Both the position numbers and the translations under genes were made by a program. 64,000 bases of DNA. It comes from Chionoecetes opilio. Its lineage: Eukaryota; Arthropoda; Malacostraca; Decapoda; Majidae. Each line of letters begins with the position of its first letter. Positions within the stretch are counted from its first letter, which is position 1. This document shows, one piece after another, positions 57,746-64,000 of the stretch. Under the pieces are notes generated by a model. It saw nothing but the letters and a program-made list of their open reading frames with translations. It was not told the DNA's origin and searched no databases. The stretch is taken from assembly GCA_016584305.1 (NCBI GenBank), contig JACEEZ010010012.1, positions 40,001 to 104,000 on the forward strand, in the 5' to 3' direction.

Positions 57746-58913
57746 CTATTATATGGAATTAAGTTACATATTAGGTTTCTAGAGACCGAAGTAACAGTTT
57801 TCTAAGAGGGTTGAAGGTTAGGAAGACGTATGACAAAAAAATTAGTCATCTTCATAAACGAGATATAGCAGGGGCGATAAAACAAATCTTATGCCCTCTT
57901 ACTACGTTTTCTTCGAGCTATTATAACACCAGTAAGAACAATTATATCGACATTATAAGGACAACAAAGCAGATATACATAATAATAGCAATCTTGGTAA
58001 CGGGGCAAAAATACACCACACACACACATCCACTCGACTTCCACACACTAATCCACTCACCACCACTTACCTAACGCCTCCACATGTCCTCCACTCTTAC
58101 CCTGACGCCACACGAACACCACAGTAGCACCACACCACACCACAATCCCCAACACCACCACAATGAGGAGAAATAACACAAAATATGAGATCTCACGCGG
58201 GATGACGTAACTTTTGACGCCATGTTGTTTATGCTCAAATAAAGTAAATATTGGAACTTCCTCAAAATTTGTATGTGTTTTTGAGTCTTTAAAAAATTAA
58301 TATATATGTAGTTTTTGTAGGTTTTTAAGGAAGGTTTATATTGAATGTTACTTTCTGTTGTATTGTGAAGGTGTTTTGATGTTTATTTGTTGTTTTTTCT
58401 GGTTGTTTTATCAGTAATTTCAGTGTTTTGTTGATCAGCTAAAACAAAATTTGCCATCTTCCTCTTCCTTCCTTCCTTCTTCCTGTTTTTCTTCATTCCT
58501 TTCTTCCTCCTTCTTTAATTCTTCCTGTCTTCATCTCTTCCTTCCTTCTGTTCCTGTCTTCATCTCTTCCTTCCTTAATGCTGTCTTCATCCACCTCTTC
58601 CTCCTTCCTTCTTCCTGTCTTCATCTCCTCTTCCTCTTTCTTCATCCTTTCTGTCTTCATCTCCTCTTCCTCCTTCTTCATTCTTCCTGACTTCATCTCT
58701 TCCTTTTCCTTTACTCTTCTTATCAACATCCTCTTCATCCTTCCTTCTTCCTGTCTTCATTTCCTCTTCCTCCTCCTTCATTCTTCCTTCCTGCCTTCAT
58801 CTCCTCCTCCTCCTTTACTTTTCCTGTCTCAATCTCTTCTTTCTCCTTTACTCTTCCTATCAACATATCTTCCTCCTCTTCCTCCTCCTATATTCTTCCT
58901 GTCTTTTATACAT
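57746..58913. other. no host gene; CTTCCT pyrimidine array
   Basis: 57746-58440 shows no supported gene. 58450-58913 is CTTCCTGTCTTCATCTCTTC-type repeat leading to the TTGA tail of the LINE. Confidence 0.6.
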
Positions 58914-59686
58914 CAATCAATCAATCAATCATTGGGGGCATACGCCGGGGGGCGCGTCGCCTCGCCCACCCTACGACGCCACTCCCGGGGGTCACCACGC
59001 GCGAGTTCCCATGCAGGCGCCTTTCCCATACCAAGCAGCTCTCGACAAGAAGCACCAACTTGCTCCAGCCACAAGCCTTGTGGGCGCCCCCTTGGCCTCC
59101 TCCACGCCGGATTGTCTCTTACAGATACAACCCGATGGGAAGGATCGGTTTCAGGGTAGCGTGCCACATGCCCATATAGCCGGAGTTGGCGTTGACGGAC
59201 TATGCAGGTAATAGGCCTCGACTCAGTCTCACGGTGCAATCGCTGATTTGACACGTAATCATCCCAGCGATACCCCATGATTCTGCGAAGACATTTATTA
59301 CCAAAGGCATTGATTCGTCTCTTCAAGTCACTATTTAGTGTCCATGTCTCACAACCATAGAGTAAGACAGGGATCACAAGCGATTTGAAGATCCGGATCT
59401 TTGTCCTCCTGCACAGGTACCGACAACGCCAAATACTCCCGCTGAGCGAGTCCATAACACCGTGGGCTATGCCAATCCGCCGTAAGACTTCTTGACGTGA
59501 CCCGCCGTCATTATGGACTGCGCTACCAAGGTATGTAAAACTTTCCAAGATCTCAATGTCCTCGCCACACGCATGAACAGACTGTACTGCTTCATCTTTA
59601 TCATCTTTATCTTCATCTTTCATCTTTATACATCCACCTTCTATAATCATGTCTACAAACCTCTTCTTCCTACTGTACATACTCAA
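58914..59686 (-). mobile_element. non-LTR retrotransposon, C-terminal reverse transcriptase region with TTGA-type tail
   Basis: A 253-residue open frame on the - strand reads ESFTYLGSAVHNDGGSR, then RTKIRIFKSLVIPVLLYGCE, TW and RPRGRPQGLWLEQV, ending PPAYAPND. FTYLGS...DG...E...RI..A and LLYG.ETW are standard in the C-terminal third of many LINE proteins. Right after the stop comes the microsatellite tail (ATTG)n at 58915-58932. It is 5'-truncated, and no stop interrupts the frame, so the insertion may be recent. Confidence 0.82.
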
Positions 59687-59699
59687 ACTTCCTTATTTT

Positions 59700-59935
59700 T
59701 TTATGTTAATTTCTTATATTACTTCTTCGCCTATAGCTTGGTCATAACCCCTTCAGGAGGACGCTCTAGGCTTATGTTCTTATGTTACTTCTTCGCCTAT
59801 AGCTTGGTCATAACCCCTTCAGGAGGACGCTATACAGGCTTATGTTCTCATGTTACTTCTTCGCCTATAGCTTCGTCACAACCCCTTCAGCTGGGAAGAG
59901 GAGTCACGTCAGCTTATGCGGATTTATAGCTTACA
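59700..59935 (+). repeat. 75-bp repeat, three units
   Basis: ACTTCTTCGCCTATAGCTTG, then GTCATAACCCCTTCAGGAGG and TTATGTTCTTATG occurs three times. The TTCTTATG word recalls the LINE tails in lilli introns. The last unit fades at 59890. GGAGGACGCTATATAGGCTA recurs at 60008, touching the stop codon of the WD40 gene. Confidence 0.7.
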
Positions 59936-60024
59936 CATACTTTTATTTCGTGTCTTGTTATATGATACGTATGGGTTTTTTGTTAGCACCGTACACACAC
60001 ACACACAGGAGGACGCTATATAGG

Positions 60025-60174
60025 CTAGGGACTGACAGTCTCCACGGGAATAACACCAATCTTAGCCAGCTTGGAGATCTTGGTGGAGTATCTCAGGAAC
60101 ACGTTAGCAGACAGCTCCAATCCCTCCAGATGGAACACACTGATCTGTCCCTCCTTGTCGCCTACCATCACGTT
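60025..60174 (-). CDS. WD40 protein, probable axonemal dynein intermediate chain, last exon and stop
   Basis: The acceptor is cctttcccacccag on the - strand; 150 bp, ending in stop TAG at 60025-60027. It reads NVMVGDKEGQISVFHLEGL, then YSTKISKLAKIG..PVETVSP. VGD..G.I.V..L is the last WD repeat, as in DNAI1 (IIVGDDRGHI..L.L). A short K-rich tail follows, as in that family. It joins in frame to the exon at 61707-61880. The 1.5-kb intron between contains a purine-rich array, a piggyBac-like MITE and a GA/CAGA microsatellite. Confidence 0.72.
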   Translation of the reverse strand, partial: NVMVGDKEGQISVFHLEGLELSANVFLRYSTKISKLAKIGVIPVETVSP

Positions 60175-60179
60175 CTGGG

Positions 60180-60830
60180 TGGGAAAGGAAAAGGGAGGGG
60201 AAATGAGGAGGTCTATAACCATTACGTTCTTTAAGGGGAAAGGAAAGGGATAGGGGATTGATTGTAATGCCAAAAAAGGGGGAAATGTAGGGGGAAATGT
60301 AGAGGAAAGGGAAAAGGGAGGGAAAATGAGGAGGTCCCCAACCATCACGTTCTATAAAGGATAAGGAAAGGGATAGAAGAGGATATAGGTGATGGATATA
60401 GGAAGGAATAGGTGGGAGGAGTGAGTAGGTATAGGATAGGTGATGGAAGGAGGATGGAAAGGGATAGGAGAGGAGTATAGGTGATGGATAGGAGGAAGAA
60501 AAGGGATAGGTGGAAAGGATAGGTAGGAAAATAGATGAGAGAGAGAGGGAAAGGGAAAGGAAGGATAGGTGATGGATAGAAGGAATGAGGAATAGTGGGA
60601 GGGGTAGATAGGAGGAAAGAGGGATAGGGGAGGATAGGTGATGGAAGGGAGGAAGGAATAGGTGGGAGGGTAGATAGGAGCATAGATGATCGAGAGAGAG
60701 GGAGGGAAAGGGAAAGAATAGGAATATATAGGATAGAAGTGATGGATAGGAGGAAAGAGGAATAGGTGGAAAGGGTAGGATAGGAGAATATAAATGAGAG
60801 AGAAGGAGGGAGAGAGAGAGAAAATTGCAT
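60180..60830. repeat. GATAGGTGATGGATAGGAGG-type purine array
   Basis: Degenerate G/A-rich repeats, the last intron of the WD40 gene. Long open frames here on the - strand (Ser/Leu/Pro/Tyr) are artefacts. Confidence 0.75.
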
Positions 60831-60982
60831 AAGTGAGAAAAATGTAACTGGATATTGAAATTGATTTGAAAATTACTCACTTCTGGTGCGTACTAAAGCA
60901 GCAGTTCTTATCCTACGGGACGTGAGCCAAGAAAGAACAAGAAAGAAGTGTCTAGTATTTAATTGTAAGCTCGGCCTTCGCT

Positions 60983-61195
60983 TTAACCCCTTGAGACCCA
61001 GAACGTAATTTCCATTGTAATTTGGGTACCATTAGACGATTTTTAGTGACTATAAGCAATATTTTATAGATCTGACCTGTTTAGTACCCTTGTCCACTAA
61101 CTCATTTGGTATATTCAGTTATTTTTCGTTATTTTATGGCTCGACAACAGACTATTTTATAAAGCAAAGGAAAGATCTGGGCGTGAAGAGGTTAA
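60983..61195 (+). mobile_element. piggyBac-like MITE, copy 3
   Basis: TTAACCCCTTGAGACCCAG at the left and ATCTGGGCGTGAAGAGGTTAA at the right; body as in copy 1. It lies in the last intron of the - strand WD40 gene. Confidence 0.78.
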
Positions 61196-61451
61196 CATGA
61201 GTGTCGCTGCGAGGGTGAGCGAAGAAAGTCTGTACAGCGAAGCAAGTGTGGCTGAAAAACTCTGCGGTAACGTCTTGCCACATTTCACTAACTCGGTAGA
61301 CTTCTGCACTACATTTTTTTACAATTATTTTTAGTGGTATTATTTTGAAATGTTTTGGTTGAAGAAGTGAAGGGGGGGGGGAATGGAGGTAAGGACCAAA
61401 TACTGAAGGGGGCGTGGTGGTAAAAAGGTTCAGAAAGACTCTACTAGACGA

Positions 61452-61702
<251 letters not shown>

Positions 61703-61706
61703 CTAC

Positions 61707-61880
61707 CCTGGTGTGAGGGCTGAAGGCGACACAGGTAGCCCCCGCCACCTGCCTGGAGAGGATGGGCGCGTGGGTGGAGAGCGAGATGTCCCACAGATGA
61801 AGACCGGCCCCGTGGACCCCGGCGATCAGGTTGCCGTACCAGGGACACCAACACGCGTCCACGTACCCCCCGGCAACCTC
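61707..61880 (-). CDS. WD40 protein, probable axonemal dynein intermediate chain, penultimate exon
   Basis: On the - strand the acceptor is ccttctgcag and the donor is AGG|gtagga; 174 bp, phase 0 at both ends. It reads EVAGGYVDACWCPWYGN, then LIAGVHGAGLHLWDISLS and GATCVAFSPHTR. V.A.W.P...N......G.LHLWD is a WD repeat, and the next strand T.VAFSPH begins another. The pattern, and its continuation in the last exon, resembles the C-terminal WD repeats of axonemal dynein intermediate chains (DNAI1/DNAI4 type). Upstream exons are beyond the right end of the window. The family is fairly sure; the exact paralogue is not. Confidence 0.72.
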
Positions 61881-61904
61881 CTGCAGAAGGCCATGAAGGA
61901 GGGA

Positions 61905-62205
61905 AAGGAGGACATTAGGGGATATAAATAGCGTTATGTAGTAGATTTTTATGATTGCAAGACGACATTGGGGGATATGAATAGCGTTTTTAGGATTACA
62001 AGACGACATTAGGGGACATAAATCGCGTTTTAAGGATTGCAAGACGACATTAGGGAATATAAATCGCGTTTTTAGGATTGCAAGACGACATTAGGGGATA
62101 TAAATCGCGTTTTTAGGATTGCAAGACGACATTAGGGGATATAAATCGCGTTTTTAGGATTGCAAGACGACATTAAGGGAATAAATAGCGTTATATGTAA
62201 TAGAT
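61905..62205 (+). repeat. 41-bp repeat (GACGACATTAGGGGATATAA)
   Basis: About six units of ATTGCAAGACGACATTAGGG plus GATATAAATCGCGTTTTTAGG. It contains the GGGGATATAAAT word that dominates the next satellite. Confidence 0.85.
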
Positions 62206-62264
62206 TACCCCCGGCCACCTCCTGAAGAAGGCGGTGAAGGAGGGAGAGAAGGGAGGACATTAGG

Positions 62265-64000
62265 GGATATAAATAGGTAGGCGATATAAATATGTAGGGG
62301 GCATAAATAGGCGATATAAATAGGTAGGCGATATAAATAGGGGATATAAATAGGTAGGGGATATAAATAGGCAGGGGATATAAATAGGTAGGCGATATAA
62401 ATAGTGGATATAAATAGGTAGGGGATATAAATAGGGGATATAAATAGGTAGGGGATATAAATAGGGGATATAAATAGATAGGCGATATAAATAGGTAGGG
62501 GATATAAATAGGGGATATAAATAGATAGGGATATAAATAGGGATATAAATAGGTAGGGGATATAAATAGGTAGGGATATAAATAGGTAAGGGATATAAAT
62601 AGGTATAAGTGGGATATAAATAGGTAGGGAAAATAAATAGGTAGGCGATAAAAATAGGGGATATAAATAGGTAGGCGATATAAATAGGGGATATAAATAG
62701 GTAGGGGATATAAATAGGTAGGGGATATAAATAGGGGATATAAATAGGTAGGCGATATAAATAGGTAGGGGATATAAATAGGTTAGGGGATATAAATAGT
62801 GGGATATAAATAGGTAGGGGATATAAATAGGTAGGGGATATAAATAGGGGATATAAATAGGTAGGGGATATAAATAGGTAGGGGATATAAATAGGTAGGG
62901 GATATAAATAGGGGATATAAATAGGTAGGGGATATAAATAGGTAGGGGATATAAATAGGGGATATAATAGGTAGGGATATAATAGTAGGGGATATAAATA
63001 GGTAGGGGATATAAATAGGGGATATAAAGGTAGGGGATTAATAGGTAGGGGATATAAATAGGTAGGGATATAAATAGGTAGGGATATAAATAGGGGATAT
63101 AAATAGGTAGGGGATATAAATAGGTATATAGGTGGGATATAAATAGGGGATATAAATAGGTAGGGATATAAATAGCGTATAAATGTAGGCGATATAAATA
63201 GGTAGGGGTATATAGGAATAATAGGTAGGGGATATAAATAGGTGGGATATAAATAGGTAGGGGATATAAATAGGTAGGGGATATAAATAGGGGATATAAT
63301 ATAGGGGATATAAATAGGTAGGGGATATAAATAGGTAGGGGATATAAATAGGGGATATAAATAGGTAGGGGATATAAATAGGTAGGGGATATAAAATAGG
63401 GGATATAATAGGTAGGGGATATAAATAGGTAGGGGATATAAATAGGTAGGGGATATAAATGGGATTAATGGTAGGGGATATAAATAGGTGGATATAAATA
63501 GGTAGGGATAAAGGGATATAAATAGGTAGGGGATATAAATAGGTAGGGGATATAAATAGGTAGGGATATAGTAGAAAATAGGTAGGGGATATAAATAGGT
63601 AGGGGATATAAATAGGTAGGGGATATAAATAGGTAGGGGATATAAATAGGTAGGGGATATAAATAAGGGATATAAATAGGTAGGGGATATAATAGGTAGG
63701 GGATATAAATAAGGGATATAAATAGGTAGGGGATATAAATAAGGGATATAAATAGGTAGGGGATATAAATAAGGGATATAAATAGGTAGGGGATATAAAT
63801 AGGGGATATAAATAGGTAGGGGATATAAATAGGTAGGGGATATAAATAGGTAGGGGATATAAATAGGGGATATAAATAGGTAGGGGATATAAATAGGTAG
63901 GCGATATAAATAGGTAGGGGATATAAATAGGTAGGGGATATAAATAGGTAGGGGATATAAATAGGTAGGGGATATAAATAGGGGATATAAATAGGTAGGG
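62265..64000 (+). repeat. GGGGATATAAATAGGTA satellite, truncated by the window end
   Basis: At least 1.7 kb of units GGGGATATAAATAGGTA and the shorter GGGGATATAAATA. Every unit carries TATAAATA, a perfect TATA-box consensus. It continues beyond the window, in the intron upstream (on the - strand) of the WD40 exon. Confidence 0.93.

Noticed and set aside
60104..60880. 258-codon Ser/Leu/Pro frame on the - strand
   Set aside because: Only its end overlaps the real last WD40 exon (60025-60174), and in another frame. The rest is a purine-rich array.

Overview
The window is eukaryotic nuclear DNA. It has spliced genes with canonical GT-AG introns, GC-rich exons in AT-rich introns, and a very high load of microsatellites, minisatellites and transposon debris. 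The main gene is the single arthropod-type AF4/FMR2 homologue (lilliputian). Together with the repeat content, the tRNA-derived SINEs and the LINE tails, this points to an arthropod, most probably a decapod crustacean. The taxon is inferred, not proven.

Layout. 1-6790: microsatellites and minisatellites, including a 12-bp array (1921-3400), a reverse transcriptase fragment and an array of about 40 CACGTG boxes. 7053-39793: the complete coding region of the AFF/lilliputian gene on the + strand in 17 coding exons. It is followed by a 3' UTR that probably ends near 43140. Its introns hold nested MITEs, a Merlin DNA transposon, SINEs, LINE pieces of several families and many satellites. 43140-58910: no host gene recognised; the stretch holds a Tigger/pogo remnant, a piggyBac-like MITE split by another MITE, a 31-bp array, a second SINE copy, and a cluster of long-TIR elements around a 21-bp CCTAA-rich satellite. 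58914-59686: 3' part of a non-LTR retrotransposon on the - strand. 60025-61880: the last two exons of a WD40 gene on the - strand, probably an axonemal dynein intermediate chain; the rest lies right of the window. 62265-64000: a TATAAATA-containing satellite running off the edge.

The AFF protein (about 1,510-1,530 aa) keeps the signatures of a super elongation complex scaffold in order: an N-terminal P-TEFb-binding-like segment with the LGNY motif, an ELL-binding-like segment, acidic/serine clusters, a lysine/glutamate-rich tract, an AF9/ENL-binding-like motif and the C-terminal AF4 homology domain. By homology it should recruit P-TEFb, ELL and YEATS partners to RNA polymerase II.

The most unusual content lies in how repeats interact. 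Satellites appear to have grown from inside transposons (9 x 89 bp inside one MITE; a CCTAA satellite at the edge of a TIR element). Transposon sequence makes up splice junctions of the AFF gene (intron 7, exon 9 donor). Two exons have tandemly duplicated 5' splice sites. A tRNA-headed SINE shares its 3' tail with a LINE family in the same window.
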